From assembly GCA_033980235.1 (NCBI GenBank), contig CM067076.1, forward strand, positions 32,646,383 to 32,710,382: a stretch of DNA of 64,000 nucleotides, written 5' to 3'. The notes under the pieces were generated by a model. That model was given only the letters and a program-made list of their open reading frames with translations. It did no database searches and was not told where the DNA came from. Below, piece after piece: positions 56,101 to 64,000 of this stretch. Numbering within the stretch: the stretch's first letter is position 1; each line of letters starts with the position of its first letter. The position numbers and the translations under genes were made by a program. This DNA is from Diadema setosum (Eukaryota; Echinodermata; Echinoidea; Diadematoida; Diadematidae).

Positions 56101-59100
56101 GTACTCAAGCCTCGACAGCTCTCGGTCCAGCTCCCCAATTTCTAGATCTAAGATAGAGAAGGAAAAAAGACAAACAAACAGAAGATGAATGGATTAAGTG
56201 TCAGGGCTTTGGAGCACTGAATATCTATTTGTTCCCTCTCATTCTGGTGGGTAGCTGTTACCACTGAATGGACAAATGATTTCCTGACCTATTCAACCCA
56301 ACACACATTTACTAGGCTCAATACATCACATCCCATCCAATCCTCCTCTCTCAGATCCTAACCAATTTAAATGATACCAGTATATTTACAACCAAATACC
56401 GAACTACAATTATGCAGTTGACTCCCATTATAATGAAGTCCTCGGGACCGGCACTTTTCTTTCGCTATTTCGAAATGTACATGTTTGTAGTTATAACAGA
56501 ACAAATAAACAATAAAAAACATAGGGTGGATAGTGTTGCGGCCTGAATTTTTACTTTGCTGTAAACAGAATTTTGTTATAACTGTATTCATTAAAACGAG
56601 AGTGCATTGTATAGAATTCAGCTCAATAGCCGGGACAATATTTCTATCAATATTGACAAATAGAGACTGAATCACATTAATGAAATTACATTAAATCAAC
56701 TGACTGAATTTATGTATTGGTAACTTGAATTGAGTCAAACAAAATTAAACTAACAAAATATTAACAGAACGACAGTCATAAAAATGTTGGACATTGTCGA
56801 TGCATAATTTTTGTGAACGCAAACTGCCCACCATCACTGGACAGCACTCATGGTTGACTGACCAGTATGTCCCAGCTGGATGTCCAGTTCCTGCATCTTC
56901 AGGTCCTGGGTCTTCTTGTGGTCCCGCAGGTTGATGAGGTAAGCTGAGAAGCGCTCGCAGTCGATGGTCCTGGCCTTTACCTGTTCTTGTAAGCTTGGGA
57001 TGCGACTCTAGTATGCATGAAGGGGGCAAAGTGGAGCAGTTCCTTTGATTTAATTGTCTGGAATTTTCTTATATCATTTTCAACATACCTGAGTAAATGT
57101 GAGGGTAGTTATCATACCCAGCAATAATCAACATCTCCTTTTTTAGCTCACATTCTAAAACACAAAGGTATTTTTTCTTACGAAGGATTAAAATGTTTAT
57201 TTAATACAAGATAACAGAACTGCTTATTCTGTATTGAGGCTCTCAACCCATCCCACCCCCAACTCCACAAATGAAAACAACAATTTACAATAGATACCGG
57301 TTGTGGCATGAATTTATGAATAAAGTATATTACAACAATTAATCCATGACTATGCAATTATTTACATCTATTAATAAAAAAAAAAAACAACAACAACAAC
57401 AAATGAGGAAAATTTAAAAAAAATTCATTATTTAAACAATGAATGAATCACTGAGAACAAATAAATTACAAAGAATATTGTCACATATTTACAAACAGGC
57501 AAACCAGAAATCCATTCTTTAAACATGGTAAATACAATCACATGATAGAGAGAGAGATAGAGAGAGATTCAGGCATTGTTGACACATTACCTGCTGCTGC
57601 TCCAGCTCCTCCACTTCTGCCTGGAGTCTCTCCTTCTCGGCTGCAATGTTCCCAAGATCCATCTCGCCTCCCGTGTTTCTCATATCTAAAGTCAGAACGA
57701 ACAGACAAACAGACAAGCTCAAACAGAGACCAAAGAGGTCTGAGGTGTCGCAGAGACTTTGTAGAAGTTCTTAAAATCAGACATTGAATAAAACAGCCAT
57801 GGAATTTCATGATTTGAATTTTCATGTTTTAAGTTGTTTGCAGCAAATACGGTGACATTAGTAGCAACCACATATGAAACTTAGCTAACATGACAATTTG
57901 ATCAATGCACAACTCTGACAGGTGGTAAAAGGCCTTGACTGCACTTACGAATGGCATCTCGCAGTTTCTTCTCGTACACCTCGTACTGGTCCTGTCCGTT
58001 CATGTACTCTTCATACGTCCCTTCCAGATAGTCAAAGAGCATCTGCGTGCAAAGACAAAAATACAAACTGCAGTCAGGATTTAAGAGCAAGTTTTTATGT
58101 AGGATATCAAAAAAGGCTCTGAAGAATGGAAGGCTTGCAAAGAGGCCCAGAGAATTTACAGTTAACAAAAAGAATTTGTGAAACTACCTGTAGAAACAAT
58201 GTGCTGTTTGTTTGTTTGTTTTTGTTCTGAAAAGAAAATAAAAAAAAATATTAATTCTAGACAGGGCTTTGAGAATGTGTGGGATAACAAAACACAACTC
58301 TGAGAATGTAAGTGTTAAACAGTTCTACAAAACTGAATGATTTACCCATATAAAAAGAAAGAGAGAAAAAATGACTATGAAAATAGATTGTAACATGTGC
58401 TCCTAACAATAAAGGGGTTAACAACATTGTCTGAAAATTCAAGGCTTAAAGACAGACTCTACTATGCGCTGCATTATCTACAGTACTGTAAAAGTGGTTG
58501 CGCGAAATGCGCGAAAAATTTCAACACCCCGAAAATTTCCACTTTTACAGTAAGTCAACAAACCTCAGACTCAGCTTGGCCATCAAACTCGCTCTCGTCT
58601 CCCTCAGCAGAAAATAGCAGAGTTGTGGTGTTCGTTTTGATTGCATACTGTGGATTCAAAAATATCAAAACATATTGAATGGAAAGTCTTCCTTAACTTT
58701 AAAAAGATTTCTTCACTTTATCCTCACTGTTGCCTGCCTAATCTCCCCTTCCCTTCCCCCTTTATTCATATATATGCTTAAAGGGTGTGTACAGTTGTGG
58801 TCGAGGTGAAGATTTAGCTTTTAACATTTTGTGAGATATTCAGAAATCACTCTATGAGATGTCAAAGAGCATGCAGTTCTAAGGGGTATCAAAAGTTTAT
58901 TCGATGAAAATCGGTTTTGAAATGGCTGAGATATCCAAAAACAAGGTGAAACAAAGAGATACTAATAAAGTTGGGGCATGTCGCCTTTTATTATTAGCAC
59001 TTTTTTTTTGATATCTCAGCCATTTGAAAACCAATTTTCATCAAATAAACGTTGAATCCTTCTTAAAATTACATGCTCTTTCATATTTCATAGAAGGCTT

Positions 59101-62100
59101 TTCATTATCTCACTTAGGAATGTTCAAAACATGAATCCCTACCTCAACCAGTACTGTACAGTCCCTTTAACCCATCGAAGACTAGTCCCCACAGTATCCT
59201 ACAACAGGTGTCTATGGCAAATGTGTGTCATTGCAAAATCAGCTAGTCCTCAATGGCCCAAATTCACGAAGGTGGTACAAATGAAACCATGGTTTAACCC
59301 TAACTAGGCCGGGCTATTTAGGTAGATCATAGAGCCGGGGGGGGGCCTCCCAGGCCCCCCCTCCAGATCTCGGCCGTTGACCGTGCGATCGCGACGAAAA
59401 TTGGCACACACATTGCCTATGATGTAATCTAAAGTACTACGAAGTTAGATTTTTGAAAAATTGTCATTTATGCTAAATTATGCTAATTTATGCATAATGA
59501 TGCATGAAATCAGACTATTTGGTATAAATCACTAAATAAAGCCCGAAATGGGCACATTTTTTTTGTGTAAATATTCTTTTTAGTGTCCTAAGCAAATATA
59601 AGAGAAAAAAAGTTGAGCCATCCAAAAAAATTTCTTAAGTATTTTATTGTTTTTTTGAATTTCTTATGTTTTTCATTGTTTTTTCGATGAAACTTGTCCG
59701 CGACATTGTTCTGAACGAGAAAATATGTTATTAGTTGATTTTAATCAATAAAAACCCAAAATAATCATGCTTTTATGAAATTTGACTGTAAGCACAGTTT
59801 CCATTGAAATTGTACACGAATTCACGTTTTTGAGCAATTTTTGGTCTGACATGCATGTACATATTTATGCAAAACTTCCGAACCGTGCGCCCGGGCATCG
59901 CAAATTTGGTGTCAAAAGATGCGGGAGACTCGACAGAAAAAAGTCATGAAACGTCGCGGCGATAGCTTTTCACGTTAGCGATACATCGCGCGGAACGTCG
60001 AGGGGGGGGACCTCGGAGGCCCCCCCCGGCCTAGTTAGGGTTAAACCATGGACAAAAACCATTGACAGCCAAGTGTCACACAGAATATTTCGTTACGAAA
60101 TTGGTCATTTCGTCGATAAAATGACCGTTTCGTTAACAAAATTAGCATTTCGTGGACGAAATGTTCATTTAGTTACAAAATGTTGTCATTCCGTTCCAAA
60201 ATTATAATTTCATCGACGAAATTAATGACTGATTTCATAACGAAATATTCCATGCGACACTTGGCGCTCCATGGTTTTTGTCTATGGTTTAAACCATGGT
60301 TTCATTTGTACCACCTTCGTGAATTCGAGCCATTCGGTTAATTTGTTTCAAACAGTTTCAATCACAGAGAGGATTTCTTGTCATATATATTGCCATTATA
60401 TTTCTTGCTTCCCATTAGACTGAATCTCAGTTATACCACTGATGACAACATACACAGGAAAATCTCTTGCAGAAGTTGTACATAAATACTTCACAGTGAG
60501 AGGATGGTGCAGATCATTCCTGTGGAAATACTCTAGAAGCTTGCCAGAGTTACACAAACAGAGAAATAAAACATGTTTTTGACATTTAAAAATAATATTC
60601 AAAACAATATCATTTCATTAACAATCTTTCCTTTTTTTTATTAGAGTGGCCAGCTTCAGGGTAAATCCAGTATCATTGTTGTTTTTTTTTTCTTTGTGTC
60701 TGTCTACACACATGTTGCTCTCAAACAAAAGAGTCACCCCTTCATAATAAAAAGCTAAACAATACGATCCCTACAACCCAGTTGAGCGGCGTTACCTCTG
60801 GATTGACAGTCACGCCTATTGTAAGTATTCAGCTGGAAGAACAAGTGTAGAGTTTGGTCAGAAATAGACTAGACAGAAAGAAGGGAATAACCAACCTTGA
60901 CCAGGTCCATCAGCCAATGCAGAGCCCCCAGGACATGGGGCCAGGCGTGTGGACTCCCCAGGGTGAACATGGAGCTCTTGGAAATGTTGTACGGGTATCT
61001 GCAAATTGGAAAAGCAGTCTCAGATGGTTGGTTGTGGGTTGTTTGTTTGTTTGTGATTTTTTTTTTTTTAACAAGAAATCTTATTAATCTAATTTGTTTA
61101 CAAGTTTCTAGTATACATTCCTATGGTTCGGCTATGGATTCATGATATTGACAGCACCACTGGCTCTTGAAGATTTTTTAGTTTAAATTCTGAGCTTTAA
61201 GGTTTCAGTACCTTTTCATCATATTTTCAAAGCATGCTATCATGGCTAAACAGTTATATTTAGAGAGCCATTGATTATATACACATTATTTGTTTGTGGT
61301 GGTATTTACAGACTTTAGAAATACTCACTTCAGTGCCTTGAGTTTGGTGGGTATTTCCTCCTCAAACTTCTGGCCCACTACGTAGTCTTCGTCCAAGAAG
61401 TTGTAGATGAACTGGAAAATGCGGATGAAATCTTTTGTCGTCGGGGACATCAGCTGCTTGACGGACAGCTGATGTGAGAAGTTGTTCTCCTGAAGAAACT
61501 GTGATTCACAGAAACATAATCATTCGTGACAGCAATAATTTTGGGCAGAAGGAAGGGGAGTAATGATGGTTCTGAAAGAGAAATACTTGTGTCCGAAGAA
61601 GTACGCACTAATATTTTGTGTATACAAATATTCCCTGAAATTAAACACTCTAAAACCTCCCATCATTTTGCCCCCTCCCCATCGTAAAAATGGGATTTAA
61701 CCTAGGAGCACACTGTTAACCTACATGCCCAAGTAGCGTGGAATCCAGCACTTACAATTAACTATCACATGACCTCCTTTCTCTCTCGTTACTCTTTCTC
61801 TCTCTCGTCCCTCTCTCTTTCTATGGGTAAAAACTAAAACAATCAATGGGAAAAAAAGAAACCTTGCAGTTCTTTGTTTGCAGTGCTTAAAGAATTAGTA
61901 CAATGTACAAACTGACTTTATATTTTCATGCTTAATACCATAATTTCTTGCTCAGCTGTGGGATTATTTACTCACATCAACTATGTTCCTGATCTCTCTC
62001 TGCATGTAGGATTTATCACTCAGGGGCCTGGTCTCTCGAAGGACGTCTCTGCCCATGTTGGACCGTCCGTAGCCACTAGAGGGCCTGCATGTACAATGAT

Positions 62101-63778
62101 AGTCAAGAAGAAGAATCTTCAGTTTTGCTGTTTTAGCATGTCAAAATTGAATTCAGAAAAAAGAAAGAATTAAAAAAAATAAACTTCATATATGTGTTAT
62201 TATGTGTAGTTCTTTTATCAAATCCCTAAACATCAACTCACAATTATATGCCTGAGTTGATGTTTAAATTGTAAACAGTAATATCCCATCACAAATGGCC
62301 CTGTATAAATACTTTTGTTAAATTCTAAAATTACTGATTTTTGGTTAAGCTTAAGTCATGGTGCATTTAAAAGCTCATGTTATCTTTCAAACTGACTAGC
62401 TGTGAAACAGACATGACATTTCTATTGGGTTTAATATTCCATTAAAATGACACAGCATTTGATATTATAATAATTACAAACATGCAGCTGCTCACTTATC
62501 AGAAGAATTTTTACAAAGTTTTCAGGGCTGATCATAAACTTTGTTTCTTTCAATCATTTGAACATCTGTAAGAAAATTATTACGAATGGAGAATGACAGT
62601 GTCTTCCATATGACATAACTGATCGAGTTAAGGACAGGGCTAGATGCAATATAGACAATCTTATTGAGGTGCCCACCTCCTGTTATTGCCGAAGCCATGG
62701 GACATCTTTGAGGCAGTTGATTTGCGGGAGCCGGCCGATGAACTCGACCCCGATGAGCGTCGGTTGACACTTCCGGGTCCTCGACTGGTTGACGGAACAT
62801 CTGCCACAGAGAAACAAAAGCTATGCATACAACTACTAGTACATTTGTACATGCCTATACAGCTGACCTCTTGTTATGATGAATATCACGGAATCTGTGA
62901 ATTCACATTGCTATCAAAATCAAATTTTATTTATTATCAGGGATTTACAAAGAAAAAAAAAGAATTATACAAAGAAATTTTGGTTTGGGGCACAAAACAT
63001 TTGATAATTTGTTATGACATTCAGGGATGTCATTTCAGTGTTCCTAAATGAGGAAAGTCCACTGGGATAAAAAAGTCCTGGTGGACCCTGTGACGGACAG
63101 CCATGTATGCATTTTAAGACACAGGCTGTATCATGTGATAAAAGATAATCTGCAGACTAAAGGGATGATGACTTTGTGCTATGGTGGATATTTATTTCTT
63201 GAGCAATGTTTTGAAAAAATGTAATCATTTGTAAACAAGGAACAATAATCACAAAATATTGAGTGGTAGCACAGTCAGTTCAGTGTACAGTACACTAATG
63301 GCTCATGAAGAAGAAAAAAAGTTGAGTGATCAGTTTCATATGCTTGATATGTAACAATACATGCACTGTATGCTATAGCAGTCATTTGATATTATATCGC
63401 ATAGCACAAAAAATCTATACTTTTGAAATATTCTGTAATCAAACCACTAAGAATTAAAATGTTGGGCCACCAAATTAAAAAAAAAAGAAAAATTATCATT
63501 TGGTGGTCCTAACAAGCGACTTTTATGCAAAATTGATTGTCGCTTTAAATTTTTCATTTCAGATCATCAAAATTTCAGAATGAAAGATTCTAATGGCCCA
63601 GCCAACAGATAGACAGAGAAAAAGCTAGTGTTGAGCCTTGTGATACTAGTAGGCTTTATTAACACGATTAAGTATAAGTGAAGTGAGGTAACTCACTGTT
63701 GTCATGTTTTACTCTGAGTGGTCCAACAGACGACCTTCTGTTGCTCATGGAAGCACGGCCAGCACTCTGGCGATGCAT
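50051..63778 (-). CDS. ndc80: Kinetochore protein NDC80 (HEC1) homolog, complete
   Basis: Sixteen coding exons read right to left: 63697-63778, 62677-62800, 61976-62084, 61329-61498, 60896-60998, 58564-58647, 57949-58042, 57591-57685, 56863-57007, 55942-56147, 54771-54932, 54366-54455, 52982-53074, 52206-52336, 51079-51181, 50051-50140. All use GT-AG sites with matching phases and total 1881 nt (626 aa plus stop; vertebrate NDC80 is about 640). NDC80 is the microtubule-binding subunit of the NDC80-NUF2-SPC24-SPC25 complex at the outer kinetochore. Residues 1-80 form a basic Ser/Arg-rich tail with RRSS motifs of Aurora B type. 80-196 is the calponin-homology head ('TRPLSDKSYMQ', 'GSPHAWPHVLGALHWLMDL'). 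From about 245 onward lies a long coiled coil, containing the family signature 'LARRLKLIPADAEN' near 415. Confidence 0.96.
50141..51078. other. ndc80 intron 15
   Basis: Contains (GAAT)n-like sequence at 50215-50285 and a possible decayed pogo-like MITE near 50728-50910 ('tagtcaacctcacccaagtc'), whose far end could not be defined. Confidence 0.5.
51079..51181 (-). CDS. ndc80: ndc80 exon 15 (C-terminal region)
   Basis: 'YDEGVQNMKLEEENYDKFLT' and 'CTMILEHKAKIQ'. This part pairs with the SPC24-SPC25 end of the complex in known structures. Phase 0 donor gttggt. Confidence 0.92.
51620..51839. mobile_element. ~220-bp MITE in ndc80 intron 14
   Basis: The left end TACAGTAAAACCAGAAATAT and the right end, as complement, TACTATAAACAAGAAATTTT pair imperfectly. 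The interior repeats 'gcaaaattgaaatgg' and 'gcgaaaattc' motifs. C- and G-runs lie nearby at 51887-51898 and 52086-52100. Confidence 0.6.
52206..52336 (-). CDS. ndc80: ndc80 exon 14 (coiled coil)
   Basis: 'VQAMTDRLTAIEQKKEEIRA' and 'INQAKEQIRQMQS'. Ends phase 2 at gtaagc. Confidence 0.93.
52337..52981. other. ndc80 intron 13, nothing recognised
   Basis: 645 bases, AT-rich. Confidence 0.5.
52982..53074 (-). CDS. ndc80: ndc80 exon 13 (coiled coil)
   Basis: 'KREEIKKLEAQLQRLEKEIN' is a clear heptad run. 31 codons, phase 0, donor gtaaga. Confidence 0.93.
53361..53735. repeat. Five-copy minisatellite, ~70-85-bp unit, in ndc80 intron 12
   Basis: Units of the form 'agaattgatttgattt...gatctctgtatagcatttct...tcagcaatatc' differ mainly in the number of internal TTGAT pentamers, so the array is a microsatellite nested in a minisatellite. 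Confidence 0.9.
54366..54455 (-). CDS. ndc80: ndc80 exon 12 (coiled coil)
   Basis: 'LVQLKKNLNGEVHKLHSHRL' then 'EEEALDQ'. 30 codons, phase 0, donor gtcagt. Confidence 0.92.
54771..54932 (-). CDS. ndc80: ndc80 exon 11 (coiled-coil break region)
   Basis: 'YNSLARRLKLIPADAENAHG' matches the family's conserved LAR-KLKLIP segment, where the coiled coil is interrupted. Exactly 54 codons, phase 0 on both sides. Confidence 0.96.
54933..55941. other. ndc80 intron 10, nothing recognised
   Basis: 1.0 kb, AT-rich. From 55740 there are imperfect 'atcatt' repeats. Confidence 0.5.
55942..56147 (-). CDS. ndc80: ndc80 exon 10 (coiled coil)
   Basis: Longest exon, 206 nt, all heptad-rich with many Leu, Glu and Gln ('ELDRELSRLEYQLEHQEL'). 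Phase 0 donor gtgagt. Confidence 0.94.
56415..56609. mobile_element. ~195-bp mariner-like MITE in ndc80 intron 9
   Basis: The left end CAGTTGACTCCCATTATAAT and the right end, as complement, CAATGCACTCTCGTTTTAAT share the CA(G/A)T-x-CACTC...ATAATGAA pattern of mariner/Tc1-derived MITEs. Confidence 0.65.
56863..57007 (-). CDS. ndc80: ndc80 exon 9 (coiled coil)
   Basis: 'SRIPSLQEQVKARTIDCERF' and 'AYLINLRDHKKTQDLKMQEL'. Phase 1 donor gtcagt. Confidence 0.93.
57591..57685 (-). CDS. ndc80: ndc80 exon 8 (coiled coil begins)
   Basis: Ends with the heptad-like 'KERLQAEVEELEQQQ'. Phase 0 donor gtaatg. A (GA)n tract at 57545-57568 follows in the intron. Confidence 0.92.
57949..58042 (-). CDS. ndc80: ndc80 exon 7
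   Basis: 'MLFDYLEGTYEEYMNGQDQY' aligns with the helix joining head and coiled coil in other NDC80 proteins. Phase 1 donor gtaagt. Confidence 0.94.
58484..58552. mobile_element. 69-bp inverted-repeat element beside an ndc80 splice donor
   Basis: Ends TACTGTAAAAGTGG and its exact complement CCACTTTTACAGTA enclose 'gcgcgaaatgcgcg' and 'cgaaaatttcc'. TA at each tip suits a mariner-type target. It lies 5 bases from the intron's first six bases. Confidence 0.7.
58564..58647 (-). CDS. ndc80: ndc80 exon 6
   Basis: Encodes 'YAIKTNTTTLLFSAEGDESE' and a Gln/Glu-rich end. This is the variable acidic linker between head and coiled coil. Exactly 28 codons, phase 0 on both sides. Confidence 0.9.
58782..59166. 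mobile_element. Full-length long-TIR MITE with TTAA flanks, in ndc80 intron 5
   Basis: TTAA lies at 58778-58781 and 59167-59170. The ends pair over about 150 bases ('acagttgtggtcgaggtg' left, 'cctcaaccagtactgt' right; 'aaaatcggttttgaaatgg' and its complement). It is the most complete copy of the family also at 14996, 32953 and 47708. Confidence 0.85.
59254..60332. mobile_element. Foldback element (outer), interrupted by a nested MITE
   Basis: The left end is TGGCCCAAATTCACGAAGGT and the right end, as complement, TGGCTCGAATTCACGAAGGT; both continue through 'acaaatgaaaccatggttta'. The right part carries alternating 'cgaaatgac' / 'catttcgt' motifs, as at 8257-8482. A second element occupies 59298-60040, so the outer element alone is about 330 bp. 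Confidence 0.85.
59298..60040. mobile_element. Nested TTAA-targeting MITE with perfect 16-bp ends
   Basis: The left end CCCTAACTAGGCCGGG and the right end are exact reverse complements. TTAA flanks both sides (59294-59297, 60041-60044), and removing the element with one TTAA restores the outer element's 'ggtttaaaccatgg' palindrome. G-rich and C-rich blocks lie just inside each end. No coding capacity. Confidence 0.9.
60333..60895. other. ndc80 intron, nothing further recognised
   Basis: AT-rich intron with a T-run near 60680. A short exon-like block at 60800-60837 was examined and rejected. Confidence 0.5.
60896..60998 (-). CDS. ndc80: ndc80 exon 5 (CH domain, microtubule-facing end)
   Basis: 'YPYNISKSSMF' and 'GSPHAWPHVLGALHWLMDL', the best conserved segment of the family. 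Phase 0 donor gttggt. Confidence 0.96.
61329..61498 (-). CDS. ndc80: ndc80 exon 4 (CH domain core)
   Basis: 'FLQENNFSHQLSVKQLMSPT' followed by 'KDFIRIFQFIYNFLD' and 'KFEEEIPTKLKAL' are closely matched in all NDC80 proteins. Confidence 0.96.
61499..61975. other. ndc80 intron 3
   Basis: Contains a (CT)n-like tract at 61780-61820. No other feature seen. Confidence 0.5.
61976..62084 (-). CDS. ndc80: ndc80 exon 3 (start of CH domain)
   Basis: Encodes 'RDVLRETRPLSDKSYMQREI', matching the conserved (P/T)RPL-(N/S)-DK entrance to the calponin-homology head. Phase 0 donor gtgagt. Confidence 0.95.
62085..62676. other. ndc80 intron 2
   Basis: AT-rich, nothing recognised. Confidence 0.5.
62677..62800 (-). 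CDS. ndc80: ndc80 exon 2 (basic N-terminal tail)
   Basis: Ser-, Arg- and Gly-rich, including 'NRRSSGSSSSAGSRKSTASK': several (R/K)-x-(S/T) sites of the kind phosphorylated by Aurora B to loosen microtubule attachment. Ends mid-codon (phase 2) at gtgggc. Confidence 0.93.
62801..63696. other. ndc80 intron 1 (first coding intron)
   Basis: About 0.9 kb, AT-rich. A-runs at 62950 and 63477. Nothing recognised. Confidence 0.5.
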
Positions 63779-63835
63779 GCTGCTGGTTAGGCACCACAAA
63801 CGTTTAAGATCCAAGTTTTGTCCTGTCGTAGAAAC
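63697..63835 (-). CDS. ndc80: ndc80 exon with start codon
   Basis: ATG at 63778-63776 starts 'MHRQSAGRASMSNRRSSVGP'. The acceptor 'cgtttcag' at 63836 implies about 57 bases of 5' untranslated sequence here and an earlier non-coding exon near or beyond the window's end. Coding part 63697-63778, phase 1 donor gtgagt. Confidence 0.85.
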
Positions 63836-64000
63836 CTGAAACGTATGAGTAAAAAACGGTATAGTAGGGCAGTACTCCAGCAGGTGTCCAACACATGGAC
63901 GCTGCACTGTAGGCCTACATAGAAACTGACAGTGACACCCCGGACCCCTCTAACATTGTGCGTAATATATTATAAAAAACGAACTCTCACACATGACATG

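Noticed and set aside
60800..60837. Short splice-flanked block on the minus strand in the ndc80 intron (possible extra exon).
   Set aside because: From the phase of exon 5 it gives an immediate stop from one acceptor and unmatched residues from another. Joining exon 5 directly to exon 6 keeps the frame and total length.

Overview
The window is animal nuclear DNA. It is AT-rich, its genes are split by GT-AG introns, and most of it is short transposon-derived sequence, microsatellites and poly-C/poly-G runs. The protein repertoire (secreted EGF plus C-type-lectin proteins in tandem), a tRNA-derived SINE and the abundance of short inverted-repeat elements suggest a marine invertebrate deuterostome, most likely an echinoderm. 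That assignment is inference; no sequence here fixes the species.

Layout. 1-14.6 kb: no convincing host gene; long-TIR and foldback elements (3.0-5.5 kb), a 5'-truncated LINE tail (6.2-7.0 kb), TTAA-flanked MITEs (7.4 and 10.8 kb), a TA-flanked MITE (9.6 kb), TA and ATT microsatellites. 14.7-24.2 kb (+): lectin gene 1, five coding exons found, first exon not found. 24.2-32.5 kb: intergenic repeats, including a GC-rich element with 18-bp perfect ends. 32.6-42.0 kb (+): lectin gene 2, apparently complete (381 aa). 42-45 kb: a CpG-richer segment with two unassigned possible first exons facing each other. 45-50 kb: repeats and a tRNA-like relic. 50.05-63.84 kb (-): a complete NDC80/HEC1 kinetochore gene, 16 coding exons summing to 1881 nt (626 aa plus stop).

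The two lectin genes are tandem paralogs with the same exon order: signal peptide (seen in gene 2 only), a four-cysteine domain I do not recognise, one EGF-like domain, a Ser/Thr-rich linker, and a C-type lectin domain split at the same residue by an intron. Every junction is phase 1. Gene 1 keeps a QPD-like calcium/sugar motif; gene 2 has lost it. The corresponding EGF-to-linker introns each carry a copy of the same ~153-bp inverted-repeat element, which may predate the gene duplication. This pair, with its unnamed N-terminal domain, is the best candidate for an undescribed system here.

The mobile DNA is unusually legible: a 2.1-kb hAT-like element with a perfect 8-bp target duplication and internal tandem repeats lies inside lectin gene 1; a TTAA-targeting MITE with perfect 16-bp ends is nested in a foldback element inside an NDC80 intron; and at least seven separate insertions carry TTAA at one or both ends, as piggyBac-type elements do. 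All element calls rest on inverted repeats and flanks read by eye; no database search was possible.
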